From Methylocaldum sp. 14B (lineage in GTDB: Bacteria; Pseudomonadota; Gammaproteobacteria; Methylococcales; Methylococcaceae), in the NCBI RefSeq assembly GCF_002005105.1, contig NZ_MSCV01000006.1:1-64000 (forward strand): a stretch of DNA of 64,000 nucleotides. Direction: 5' to 3'. The notes beneath the pieces are model-generated. The model made no database searches. It had not been told where the DNA came from and saw only the letters and a list, made by a program, of their open reading frames with translations. A program made the position numbers and the translations under genes. This document shows, in pieces, positions 35,879-45,100 of the stretch. Positions within the stretch are counted from its first letter, which is position 1. Each line of letters begins with the position of its first letter.

Positions 35879-35923
35879 CGAAGGATCCCGCCATTTCCGC
35901 GAAAATGCCCGTTTTCGTTTCCC

Positions 35924-35945
35924 AACCCAACTTACATGTTGGGTT
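35924..35945. repeat. Short palindrome (REP-like, family D)
   Basis: AACCCAAC (35924-35931) and GTTGGGTT (35938-35945) are exact reverse complements around TTACAT. It lies in the 167-bp gap between the convergent antiporter and 5'-nucleotidase genes. The absence of a T run argues against a terminator. Confidence 0.55.
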
Positions 35946-36045
35946 CACGACGCGCTCCGGAGGGAAAGAAGGCATTATCTTTCTCGACCATTTTGTGTGA
36001 CGTGGTCCGGAAGTCCGCTGACGCCGGTTTTAAAAGCGTAGGACG

Positions 36046-36969
36046 CTAACGATTGGCGATGCCGTGCGGTACGTGGCCGGTGGCGACGTGGAGGCAGGCG
36101 GATTCGCAATGGCCTTTTTGGTCGTCGAAAAAAATGTCCGCGCCGAACGCCCGCAGAAACGGGCCTTTATCCATCCCGCCCAGAAACAGCGCTTCGTCGA
36201 TGCGGATGTTCCAGGCGCGCAAGGTACGGACCACCCGTTCGTGGGCGGGAGCCGCGCGGGCCGTTACGAGAGCGGTCCGGATCGGCGACTGGTCCGGGCC
36301 GAACAGGGTCTGAATTTGGTGGAGCGCGGCCAGAAAGGCTTTGAACGGGCCGCCGGAGAGCGGATTTCGCGCCTCGGTAATTTCATTTTCAGTAAACGCT
36401 TGCAGCCCGTCGGAGCGATAGATACGCTCCGATTCGTCGGAAAACAGCACGGCATCGCCGTCGAAAGCGATCCTCAGTTGCTCGGATTCGTTCGCGGACT
36501 TGCTGGCCGACATGATGGTCGCCGCCGCGTATCCGGCATCCAAGGCCTTGGCCACGTCCTCCGCGTTCGCGGAGAGAAACAGGTGCGCGCCGAAAGCCGC
36601 GATGTAATTGAAAGGCGATTGGCCGCTGGTGAATGCCGCGCGACAGATATCGAGCTCATGATGCCGAATCGAGTTGAAAACCCTAAGTCCGGTATCCGCG
36701 CTATTGCGCGACAGCAGGATGACCTCGACCATCGGGGCGGCCAATACCCGGTTCAGCGCCAGGAGTTTCTTGACCAGCGAAAAAGCCACGCCCGGCGCCA
36801 AGACGCTGTCTTCGTGCTCGACCTGGTACCGGCAGAAGGCTTCTTTGCCGTCCTGTTCGAAAATAGCGTGGGATTCGTCCAAGTCGAATAGCGCTCTGGA
36901 CGAGATGGCCACCACCAGTTTCTTATCCTGTTTGGTAAGCTTGGCTGTCAAATCTGGAAGACTGGTCAC
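36046..36969 (-). CDS. 5'-nucleotidase (NT5C1-like, PF06189)
   Basis: 307 residues, cytoplasmic. The sequence KKLVVAISSRALFDLDESHAI, EAFCRYQVEHEDSVLAPGVAF, FDGDAVLFSDESERIYRSDG and FLGGMDKGPFLRAFGADIFFDDQKGH fits the cytosolic 5'-nucleotidase I-like family, which dephosphorylates nucleoside monophosphates by a HAD-type mechanism. The acidic SRALFDLDE and DIFFDDQ elements would supply the nucleophile and metal ligands. The start is GTG36969; no ATG lies near. A single-gene unit, convergent with the antiporter gene. Confidence 0.88.
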   Translation of the reverse strand: MTSLPDLTAKLTKQDKKLVVAISSRALFDLDESHAIFEQDGKEAFCRYQVEHEDSVLAPGVAFSLVKKLLALNRVLAAPMVEVILLSRNSADTGLRVFNSIRHHELDICRAAFTSGQSPFNYIAAFGAHLFLSANAEDVAKALDAGYAAATIMSASKSANESEQLRIAFDGDAVLFSDESERIYRSDGLQAFTENEITEARNPLSGGPFKAFLAALHQIQTLFGPDQSPIRTALVTARAAPAHERVVRTLRAWNIRIDEALFLGGMDKGPFLRAFGADIFFDDQKGHCESACLHVATGHVPHGIANR

Positions 36970-37216
36970 GTCGCGAAAAAATCCATAGAAAAATAATTCG
37001 TAACGTCAATGCGGGCACTAATAGCAATCTGAGGGGTCTTAGCTGCTGTTTTGCGGTCTGTTGCTTCGCCCAGCCGAGGGAGCTTCGAAAAGCCGTTTGG
37101 TTAAGCGATCAATATATACATTTTTTTTCTGCTGCCGCAAAATCTGTCCTCCTTTTATGAACGTGCCAAAATTATTCAATTGTCAATTTACCTAAGACTA
37201 TAACAAAGCGTCAGCC

Positions 37217-37666
37217 ATGAAAGATTTATTGCGTAGCAAGTATTCACTTCTTTTCTTATTCCTCTTCATCATCCTGCTTTATGTCCTTTTGGACAAAGCA
37301 GTGCTTCCTTTCGTGATGAAAGTGGTCGAATCGGATGTGTTCTTTGAGCAAGAAACGGAAGAAGAACAGTTGGGTAACGTCAAAAATGAACGTACCGACT
37401 TCGCGCTGATGCACTGCAAAAATTCGATGAAAGAAGAGGGTATGTTGCCTGAAAATGCCGACTTTCTCGACGCCAAGTACGATGCGTGGGCCTTGGGCAA
37501 TCGAACCTACATCATTCGTTCAGGCATCAGGGTGGTCGATCCCGAGAAGGGACAGATGGAGAGGAAGTTTGCTTGCAAAATCCGTTTGGTCGAGAACGAC
37601 CCGACGGATTTCAAGAATTGGTCGATTCTGGGTATCGATTTCCACTCGGAAGACGAGGAGGAATAA
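37217..37666 (+). CDS. Small membrane-anchored protein of unknown function
   Basis: 149 residues. One N-terminal membrane helix (about 9-28, YSLLFLFLFIILLYVLLDKA) is followed by an acidic, soluble domain of about 115 residues, probably periplasmic. Two cysteines (in LMHCKNSMK and KFACKIRL) could form a disulfide. The tail is very acidic (SEDEEE). The strand pattern TYIIRSGIRVVDPEKGQM and WSILGIDFHS suggests a small beta fold. I do not recognise the family. The surrounding 600 bp are poorer in GC than neighbours. It stands alone, preceded by an AT-rich 247-bp gap and followed by a strong terminator. Confidence 0.7.
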   Translation: MKDLLRSKYSLLFLFLFIILLYVLLDKAVLPFVMKVVESDVFFEQETEEEQLGNVKNERTDFALMHCKNSMKEEGMLPENADFLDAKYDAWALGNRTYIIRSGIRVVDPEKGQMERKFACKIRLVENDPTDFKNWSILGIDFHSEDEEE

Positions 37667-37704
37667 GTACCCGGCCGGGGTTTCCGGAAAATCCGTAGTG
37701 GCGG

Positions 37705-37739
37705 ATTAAAGATCCGGCGGAAAAACGCCGGATCTTTAA
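37705..37739. terminator. Bidirectional intrinsic terminator
   Basis: ATTAAAGATCCGGCG (37705-37719) and its exact complement (37726-37740) form a perfect 15-bp stem with a GAAAAA loop. The outer stem supplies A/T runs on both sides, so it can stop transcription from both strands. It sits between the convergent unknown gene (37217) and the HIT gene (37771). Confidence 0.88.
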
Positions 37740-37770
37740 TCCGGATCTGAGTAGCCCGTCGGCGTCGGCA

Positions 37771-38115
37771 TTAACCCGGCGGCCAGCTCATCGGGCGTCC
37801 GCCGAGAACGTGGAGGTGGAGGTGGTAGACCTCTTGGCCGGAATCCCCTCGGCAATTGATGACCGTGCGGTAGCCCGATTCCGCGATGCCTTCGGATCGG
37901 GCGACTTTCCTGGCCGCTTGCAGTAGCTCGGAAGCCAATACCGAGTCGGCCTCGGGCAGATCGTCGAGAGTCGGGATGTGCCGCTTCGGTATGATCAGCA
38001 CATGAACCGGCGCACGCGGCCGAATATCCCGAAACGCCAGCACGTGATCGTTCTCGTATACCACCGCAGGCTTGATGTCGCCGGCGACCATCTTGCAAAA
38101 CAGACAATCCGTCAT
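37771..38115 (-). CDS. HIT-family nucleotide hydrolase (HinT-like)
   Basis: 114 residues. The histidine triad is at the C-terminus: QEVYHLHLHVLGG (HxHxH about residues 97-101). The N-terminus MTDCLFCKMVAGDIKPAVVYE includes the CxxC pair typical of HinT-like proteins. HinT hydrolyses adenosine phosphoramidates and aminoacyl-AMP. The length matches E. coli HinT (119). It follows recR with a 107-nt gap on the same strand and is ended by the bidirectional terminator. Confidence 0.92.
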   Translation of the reverse strand: MTDCLFCKMVAGDIKPAVVYENDHVLAFRDIRPRAPVHVLIIPKRHIPTLDDLPEADSVLASELLQAARKVARSEGIAESGYRTVINCRGDSGQEVYHLHLHVLGGRPMSWPPG

Positions 38116-38222
38116 CGTTTCCTCCGCTGGGTCTAACCTAGAAACGGGAATAGTAAGGCTGGACAGTCGGAATCCCTAGGGCTTTTCTACACCATCAAAG
38201 CGGTCAACTGCCGTCTCGAGGT

Positions 38223-38819
38223 TCAAAAGTCTTTGCGGCCGTCGAACGCATGTGCCAAGGTGGCGCCGTCGACGTATTCCAGTTCGCCGCCGAAGGGTAC
38301 GCCGTAGGCTATGCGGGTCGTCCGAACTCCGTTCTTCCTCGCCATCTCGCTGATGTAGTGAGCTGTGGCTTCTCCTTCCACCGTGGTATTGGTGGCTAGG
38401 ATGATTTCCGCGACTTCGCCCGACCTCAACCGCTGTTCCAACAAATCGAGGCGCAACTCCTCCGGGCCGATGCCATCCAGCGGAGAAAGCCTTCCGTTGA
38501 GCACGAAAAAGAGACCCTTGAATCCGGTTGCCTGACTGATTGCATAAACCTCGGCAGGCGTTTCTACGATGCACAACTGCGTTCTGTCGCGATTGGGACT
38601 GGCGCAGATATTACACAGTTCGCCTTCGGTCAAGGTGCGGCATAGCGCGCAATGTCCGATTTTTTCGAGAGCGGAAAGCAGGGATTCGGCGAGACTCCGC
38701 GCGCCTTGCCGGTCGCGCTGAAGAAGATAGAACGTCATCCGCTGGGCCGATTTCGGACCCACGCCCGGCAGGCAGCGCAGGGCTTGCATCAATTGGGACA
38801 AGGCCCCGGTCTTTGGCAT
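38223..38819 (-). CDS. recR: Recombination mediator RecR
   Basis: 198 residues. Helix-hairpin-helix [18 protein letters not shown] (about 18-35), a zinc finger with CALC and CNIC (about 57-72), and a Toprim domain with [11 protein letters not shown] (read as [11 protein letters not shown]) and [17 protein letters not shown] are all present. It works with RecO and RecF to load RecA on gapped DNA. The arrangement dnaX-ybaB-recR on one strand is the standard operon of Proteobacteria. The ORF spacing to ybaB is 37 nt. Confidence 0.95.
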   Translation of the reverse strand: MPKTGALSQLMQALRCLPGVGPKSAQRMTFYLLQRDRQGARSLAESLLSALEKIGHCALCRTLTEGELCNICASPNRDRTQLCIVETPAEVYAISQATGFKGLFFVLNGRLSPLDGIGPEELRLDLLEQRLRSGEVAEIILATNTTVEGEATAHYISEMARKNGVRTTRIAYGVPFGGELEYVDGATLAHAFDGRKDF

Positions 38820-38856
38820 TGGCGATAGAGCGGTCGAATGTTAGGGCAGGACTCGT

Positions 38857-39180
38857 TCAAAACGGAAGTTTGAATCCGGCGGGCAGCTCGATACCGCCGG
38901 TTAAAGCCGACATTTTTTCCTGTTTGAGGCGATTGACCCGGTTTACCGCGTCATTTACGGCGGCGGCGACCAAGTCTTCCAACATGTCGCGATCGTCTCT
39001 TACCAGACTTTCGTCGATGCTGACCTTTTTCACTTCCTTTTTGCCGTTCATGACGACCTTGACCAGTCCGCCGCCCGATTCGCCTTGAACTTCCAAAGCG
39101 GCTAATTCCTCCTGGGCCTTCTGCAGGTTTTCCTGCATCTTCTGCGCCTGCTGCATGAGATTGGCGAGCGGGTTTTTCAT
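38857..39180 (-). CDS. Nucleoid-associated protein YbaB/EbfC
   Basis: 107 residues. The N-terminal [20 protein letters not shown] begins the coiled helix, and the core [17 protein letters not shown]-like strand ([18 protein letters not shown]) followed by [16 protein letters not shown] is diagnostic. EbfC/YbaB proteins bind DNA as dimers and may affect gene expression and repair. It lies between dnaX (11 nt) and recR (37 nt), the conserved arrangement. Confidence 0.94.
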   Translation of the reverse strand: MKNPLANLMQQAQKMQENLQKAQEELAALEVQGESGGGLVKVVMNGKKEVKKVSIDESLVRDDRDMLEDLVAAAVNDAVNRVNRLKQEKMSALTGGIELPAGFKLPF

Positions 39181-39191
39181 GGGATTCTCCG

Positions 39192-40841
39192 TCAGTCAAT
39201 GGGTTTGGTGGAACCTGGGATGATACGGGCGTCGAAACGCTCTTTCAGTGCCCTGATGTTCTCGTCTTGCTCTATTTCGATTTCCGCGGTCCGCTGGCGT
39301 TCCTCTTTTTCGCGTTGAATCAGCGAAGCAGGCGTTTCCCGTCCGGGCGCCTCGATTTTGATCGTCAGTTTCAAAGGACTTCGGAAATAATCCCTCAGAG
39401 CCTTTTCCAGGTTGGCCTCCACCCGGCTGACGCGGAGGTGAGCATGTTGTGGATCGAGCACCAGGATACAGGATTTTTCGTCCAGGTCTTGCAATACGCA
39501 ATTGTTCGCCAGTTCGCGAGTCAGTCCGGCGACGCCCATCGCCTGGATCAGTCCGTGCCAGTCATGGCTCGATCCGATTCGAGACGCGGGCGGCGCAGGA
39601 GCTGTTCCGATCTCGGTCTTAATCGGTTCGGGAGCAGGCTCGGCTTCGACCTGAGTCGGCATGGAGACGGGGCTGGCGTCGAGCGGACGAGCAATTTTCG
39701 GCGGATCGGTTTTCCGTGGGGGAGCCGCGTCGACGGCACTCCGCAGGTCCGCAGATTTCGTCGCCGGACGAAAGGCCAGCATGCGCAGCATCACCATTTC
39801 GAAACCCGAGCGCGGATCGGGGGCGAGCGGCAAGTCCCGCTGTCCGATCAAGCCGATCTGATAAAACAGCTGCAAATCCTCTGCGCCGATCCGTTGTGCG
39901 AGATTCAAAATCAGGTCGGCGTCGTCCTCCCGCTTGATCGCCTCGGGAATCCATTGGGCGAGCGATGCATGGTGCAGGATGATCAGGATTTGTTGCAGCA
40001 CGTCGGCGAAATTCGGCGTGTGCTCCGCCATCTGCTCGATGTGCCGGAGCAAGGTTGCGGCATCGCCTTCGGCCAGTGCCGAAAGAAGCTCGAAGACCGG
40101 ATGCCTCGCCACGGTGCCCAGCATCAGGCTGACTTCGGCTTCCCTGAGCCGGCCGCCGCCGTGGACGATTGCCTGATCGAGAAGACTCAGCCCGTCGCGC
40201 ATGGAGCCTTCCGCGGCACGGGCTAGCAGCTTCACGGCGGCGGCCTCGTATTCGATGCTCTCGCGCCTTAGGATTTCTTCCATCTGGGCGCGAATCTGAT
40301 CCGGCGTCAGCCGCTTCAAATTGAATTGCAGGCATCGCGACAGCACCGTGACCGGAATTTTCTGCGGATCGGTCGTGGCCAGCAGGAATTTGATGTGGGG
40401 CGGCGGTTCTTCAAGCGTCTTGAGCAGGGCATTGAAGCTATGCCCCGAAAGCATGTGCACTTCGTCGATCAAGTAGACCTTGTACCGCCCCTGGTTGGGG
40501 GCGTACTGCACGTTTTCGAGCAGGTCGCGGGTATCTTCGACTTTGGTGCGCGAAGCGGCATCCACTTCGATCAAATCGACGAAGCGGCCTTCGTCCACTT
40601 CGCGGCAGATCACGCACTCGCCGCACGGGTCGTAAGTTTTTCGATCCTCGCAATTGAGCGCCTTGGCCAGGATTCGAGCGATGGTGGTTTTGCCGACGCC
40701 GCGGGTGCCGGTGAAGAGATAGGCATGGTGCATACGGTCGAATTCGAGCGCGTGGGTCAACGCTCGGACCACATGCTCCTGGCCTACGATTTCGCTAAAA
40801 GTGCGGGGTCGCCATTTCCGGGCTAGGGCCTGATACGGCAT
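39192..40841 (-). CDS. dnaX: DNA polymerase III subunit tau/gamma
   Basis: 549 residues. Clamp-loader ATPase. The AAA+ domain begins [20 protein letters not shown]; Walker A is GTRGVGKT (about 45-52), the zinc cysteines lie in [17 protein letters not shown], Walker B is [11 protein letters not shown] and the SRC motif is [10 protein letters not shown]. The C-terminal tau region contacts the polymerase and helicase. ATG40841 is chosen since the frame upstream (to 40916) would overlap the 4.5S RNA gene. I found no convincing A-AAA-AAG slip site for a short gamma form, so a gamma product is not claimed. Confidence 0.94.
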   Translation of the reverse strand: MPYQALARKWRPRTFSEIVGQEHVVRALTHALEFDRMHHAYLFTGTRGVGKTTIARILAKALNCEDRKTYDPCGECVICREVDEGRFVDLIEVDAASRTKVEDTRDLLENVQYAPNQGRYKVYLIDEVHMLSGHSFNALLKTLEEPPPHIKFLLATTDPQKIPVTVLSRCLQFNLKRLTPDQIRAQMEEILRRESIEYEAAAVKLLARAAEGSMRDGLSLLDQAIVHGGGRLREAEVSLMLGTVARHPVFELLSALAEGDAATLLRHIEQMAEHTPNFADVLQQILIILHHASLAQWIPEAIKREDDADLILNLAQRIGAEDLQLFYQIGLIGQRDLPLAPDPRSGFEMVMLRMLAFRPATKSADLRSAVDAAPPRKTDPPKIARPLDASPVSMPTQVEAEPAPEPIKTEIGTAPAPPASRIGSSHDWHGLIQAMGVAGLTRELANNCVLQDLDEKSCILVLDPQHAHLRVSRVEANLEKALRDYFRSPLKLTIKIEAPGRETPASLIQREKEERQRTAEIEIEQDENIRALKERFDARIIPGSTKPID

Positions 40842-40885
40842 TCTGGGTTTGTGCACGCTATCGACCGGGATGAATGAATTAGGGC

Positions 40886-40997
40886 GGCAAGCCGCGCCAG
40901 CCGCACCTCGGCACACGAATCCGCTGCTACCGCTGCTCCCTTCCGGGCCTGACGGGGTTTACAGCGTATCGTTGCGAGGGGACCGACGCGACTCGCC
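40886..40997 (-). ncRNA. ffs: 4.5S signal recognition particle RNA (small SRP type)
   Basis: Read on the minus strand from 40997, the end sequence GGCGAGTCGCGTCGG pairs with the distal CTGGCGCGGCTTGCC through normal and G-U pairs, giving the long SRP helix. The tip carries the conserved GTCAGGCCCGGAAGGGAGCAGC split as GTCAGGCCCGGAAGGGAG and CAGC; GGAAG is the SRP tetraloop for Ffh. The 112-nt length matches the 114-nt E. coli RNA. It lies 44 nt upstream of dnaX on the same strand, as in Pseudomonas and many relatives. Confidence 0.93.
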
Positions 40998-41047
40998 ATT
41001 GAACTCGAAGACCCGGCCATGTCCTATGGCGGGGCTGAAGAGAACGT

Positions 41048-41076
41048 ATTATCGTCGATTAAGAGTCCGGCTTCAA
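41048..41076 (-). promoter_or_regulatory. Candidate sigma-70 promoter of ffs-dnaX
   Basis: On the minus strand, TTGAAG (41076-41071) and GATAAT (41053-41048) are spaced by exactly 17 nt. The predicted start is about 41041, leaving a leader of about 40 nt before the mature SRP RNA, which could be removed by RNase P as in E. coli. No closer boxes are as good. Confidence 0.55.
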
Positions 41077-41094
41077 GGCTATATAACGTTTGTC

Positions 41095-42138
41095 TCAAGC
41101 GGTCTTCCGGCGTAGGTGTCTCCGTTTGTGACGAACAGACGACAGCAGCGACAGCAGAATGAACCCCATCCCGGTCAGTCCGGTTATCACTTCGGACACT
41201 TCGACGACCATGCTGGCCAGCATCAGGAGGGCCAGCGCGCCTATGGCGTAGTGGGCGCCGTGTTCGAGGAACAGGTATTCGTCCAGGGTGCGCTTGTGAA
41301 CCAGGAAAACCGTGAGGCTGCGCACGAACATCGCGCCTATGGTCAGGCCCAGCATGATGATCACGACGTCCTTGGATAATGCGAAAGCGCCGATGACGCC
41401 GTCGAAAGAGAAAGACAGATCGAGTATTTCCAGATAAAGAAAGGACATGAAGCCGGCTTTGTGTGCCGTGTGTTCGGCGGCTTTCGGGGTTTCGAAAAGG
41501 GCGGACAGACTTTTTACCAGGACGAATAGGATGACGCCGGCCAATCCGGCGATCAGGGCGTCCAGGCGCTCTTCGTGCGGCAGATAGTGTTGAGCGGTCA
41601 AAAGAGCCGTGAGCGCGGTGATGACCTCGATCGATTCCAGTTTGCCCAGGCGCGACAAGCGGCGTTCGACCCAGCCCAGCCAGTGCAGCGTTCTTTCCGA
41701 TTCGAACAGAAAGCTGAAAAACACGAGCAGCAGGTACATGCCGCCGAACGCGGAAATCTGTATGTGCGCGGACGTGATGTGACGGGCGTACTCGTCGCTT
41801 TCTCGGAAAGCCATGATCACCACATCCTGTAGGCTGTGCCCGGTGATGACGGCGACGATCAGGATGGGCAGGAGAAAACGGGCCCCGAATACGGCGATAA
41901 CCATGCCCCAGGTGAGAAAACGCCTCTGCCAGCGCGGGGTCATTTTTTTCAGTACCGAGGCGTTGACCACGGCATTGTCGAACGAAAGGCTGACCTCCAT
42001 CACGCTCAAAATGCCCGCCAGGAAGAGACCGGCCAGTCCGGCCCAGTAGTAAGCGGTCGATAAGCCGATCAGCAAAATCAAGAACGAAAACAAGAAATAC
42101 CGCACAAAAAACTCCGCATTAAATAAAAGTACGGCCAT
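41095..42138 (-). CDS. TerC-superfamily membrane protein (DUF475)
   Basis: 347 residues, about 8-9 membrane helices. The TerC-type acidic membrane motif appears twice: LSVMEVSLSFDNAVVNASVL (about 42-61) and LDLSFSFDGVIGAFALS (about 230-250). TerC/YkoY/DUF475 proteins are implicated in metal (especially manganese) export or metal loading of secreted proteins. ATG42138 is chosen since MAVLLFNAEFFVRYF begins the first helix; the frame is open to 42270. Single-gene unit between ffs and mfd. The transported ion is unknown. Confidence 0.88.
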   Translation of the reverse strand: MAVLLFNAEFFVRYFLFSFLILLIGLSTAYYWAGLAGLFLAGILSVMEVSLSFDNAVVNASVLKKMTPRWQRRFLTWGMVIAVFGARFLLPILIVAVITGHSLQDVVIMAFRESDEYARHITSAHIQISAFGGMYLLLVFFSFLFESERTLHWLGWVERRLSRLGKLESIEVITALTALLTAQHYLPHEERLDALIAGLAGVILFVLVKSLSALFETPKAAEHTAHKAGFMSFLYLEILDLSFSFDGVIGAFALSKDVVIIMLGLTIGAMFVRSLTVFLVHKRTLDEYLFLEHGAHYAIGALALLMLASMVVEVSEVITGLTGMGFILLSLLSSVRHKRRHLRRKTA

Positions 42139-42199
42139 GAGGGTCGGTAACCGTTCTTTCCGCCAAGAGCCGCCGTCCAGGCGAAAGCGGTCAGTCGAA

Positions 42200-45100
42200 C
42201 TAAGCGGCAAGTTGCTCCAGCAATTGGCCGATGAAAACGACCTTACTCTCGGGAGTATCGAAGCGGGCAAAAAATTTCAGTTTATCCGGGCCGTCCAGTT
42301 TGTAGGTTTGCGGTTGGGCTTGGATCAGACGAATCACCTGGGCCGGATCGACGGCCGGATTCGGATTGAATAATAGCCGGCCGTTTCCGGAGCCCGCTTC
42401 GATCTTGTGGACCCCGAGGGCTTCCGCTCTCAGTTTGAGTTCGGTGATCGCGAACAAGTTCTTGGTCTGCGGAGGCAGGAGTCCGAACCGGTCGATCATT
42501 TCCACCTGCAGCTTGCGCAAATCCTCTTCGTTCTTGGCATTGGCGATGCGCTTGTAGAGCACGAGACGGGTGTGAACGTCCGGCAGATAAGTGTCGGGAA
42601 TGAGGGCTGGACACTGGAGGTCGATCTCGGGGCCGGCCTCGTGGGGAAGCATGTCGAGATCCAGCGATTTGCCCGATTTGAGTGCCGCCACAGCCCGTTC
42701 CAGCAACTCGGTATACAGGCTGAGACCGATTTCTTGAATCTGGCCGCTTTGTTCATCGCCCAACAACTCGCCGGCGCCGCGGATTTCGAGGTCATGGGAA
42801 GATAGCATGAACCCTGCTCCGAGTTCGCCCGTGGCCTCGATCGCCTCGAGCCGCTTGACCGCGTCGGCGGTCATCAAGGATTTCGGCGGTACCACCAGAT
42901 AAGCGTAAGCGCGATGATGCGAGCGGCCGACCCGCCCTCGAATCTGGTGCAGCTGGGCGAGTCCCAGCAAATCGGCGCGGTGGATGATGATGGTGTTTGC
43001 CGTCGGAACGTCGATACCGCTTTCGATGATGGTGGTGCAAAGCAGTACGTTGAAACGCTGATGGTAAAAATCCAGCATGATCCGCTCCAGTTCCCGCTCC
43101 GCCATCTGCCCATGAGCGGTGCGGACACGGGCGACCGGCACCAGCTTCTCCAAGTCCCGCGCCGCTTTTTCCATGGTTTCGATCTTGTTGTGCAGGAAAT
43201 AAACCTGCCCGCCGCGTTTGATTTCTCGGAGTATTGCTTCCTGAATCAGGGCATCGTCCCATTCGCTGACGAAGGTCTTGATGGCGTGCCGGTTGGGCGG
43301 CGGAGTGGCGATGATGGAAATATCCCGGAGCCCGGACATCGCCATATTGAGCGTGCGCGGAATCGGCGTCGCGGTCAGGGTGAGAAAATCCAGTTCGCTG
43401 CGGAGTTTCTTGAAATGCTCTTTCTGGGCGACGCCGAACCGGTGCTCCTCGTCGACGATCACCAGTCCCAGGTTCTTGAAGCGGACATCCTTTTGCAGAA
43501 TCTTGTGGGTGCCGATGAGGATATCTATCGTGCCCTTCTCCAAGTCTTCGAGGAGCTGCTCCTGCTGTTTTTTGCCGACGAAGCGTGAAACCACCTCGAC
43601 CCGAATCGGCCAGTCGGCAAAGCGGTCCCGGAAATTCTGAAAATGCTGCTGTGCCAATAGGGTCGTGGGCACCAGAACCGCCACCTGTCTGCCGTTTTGC
43701 GCCGCGATGAAAGCCGCTCGCATGGCTACTTCGGTCTTGCCGAAGCCGACATCGCCGCAGATGACTCTATCCATGGGGAGGGGCGCGGCCATGTCCTTGA
43801 CGACGTCGAGGATGGCGTTCTCCTGATCGGGCGTTTCCTCGAAGGGAAAGCCGGCGGCGAAAGCGGCATATTCCTCGGTCACCGTTTTATAGGCGTGTCC
43901 CTCCTTGGCCGCTCGCTTGGCGTAAATATTCAGCAGTTCCGCCGCGATATCCCTTACCCTCTCGAGTGCCTTGCGCCTGGCCTTTTGCCACTGTTCCCCG
44001 CCCAGTTTGTGCAGGGGGGCGGTGTCAGGGCTGGCGCCGCTGTACCGGCTGATCAGGTGCAAAGAGGAAACCGGGACGTACAGCTTGTCGTTGTTTGCAT
44101 ACTCCAGTGCGAGGAACTCGGTTTCGATCCCGCCTACTGTCAGCTTGGTCAGGCCGAGATAGCGGCCGACGCCGTGATCCTGATGCACGACCGGTGAGCC
44201 GATATCCAGTTCCTCCAGGTTACGGAAGATCTGTTCGAGGTTGCGATCGGCTGCGGTCCGGCGCCGTCTCCGTTGTTGAGCCCTTTCTCCGGAAAGCTGA
44301 GTTTCGGTAATGATGGCCAACGGCGGATCGGTAAGCCAGAGGCCGTGGTCCATCGGCGCGACGACCAGGCAGGGGCTTTTCTCGGCGGCGAGAAATCCTT
44401 GCCAGTTTTCGACGACTTGCGGCTTTATGGCGTATTTCGCCAGAGTATCCAGCAGTGCTTCCCGATGACCCGCGGTTTCCGCGACGAACAAAATCCTGCC
44501 AGCCTTCTCGCTTAGGAAAGAGGACAATGCGACAGCCGGCTGCTTCAATTTCGGGTCTATCGCGACAGGGGGAAGCGGCCGGCAATCGTAGTCGACCGAA
44601 TCGAATTTTTCGGTAGGACGCGCGGGAGAGGACGCAATCCAGATTCTGGGATGGACGGCAAGCCGTTCGGCCAGAATGCTGGGCGTCAGAAACAGCGATT
44701 CCGGCGGGAGTGGAGGGCGGTCGATATGCCCCGACCGGTGATCGTGCCGCTTTTCGACCTCTCGAAAGAAAACCTCGGCGGCATCGTCGATGGCACGGTG
44801 TAGAACGACCGCGGCCGTTTTCGGCAGATAGTCGAACAAGGTTTCGGTTTGGTCCACGAACAGCGGCAGATAGTACTCGATGCCGCCCGACGCGATGCCT
44901 TTGCTGACGTCCTGATACAAAGGATTGTTGATGGACGCCTCGGAAAAATGCGTTCGGAATGCCCGTCTAAACCGTTTGATCGCTTCCTCGTCGAAAGGAA
45001 ACTCGCGAGCGGGAAATAAGCTGATTTCTCTGACTTTCTCCAGGGAACGTTGAGTCTCGGTATCGAAAGTCCTGATCGATTCCACTTCATCGTCGAAAAG

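Noticed and set aside
39300-39320. Possible dnaX frameshift site (run of As in GAAAAAGAGG on the minus strand)
   Set aside because: The run is not in the A-AAA-AAG register with the reading frame and lies near the very end of the gene, so it would not yield a gamma-like product.
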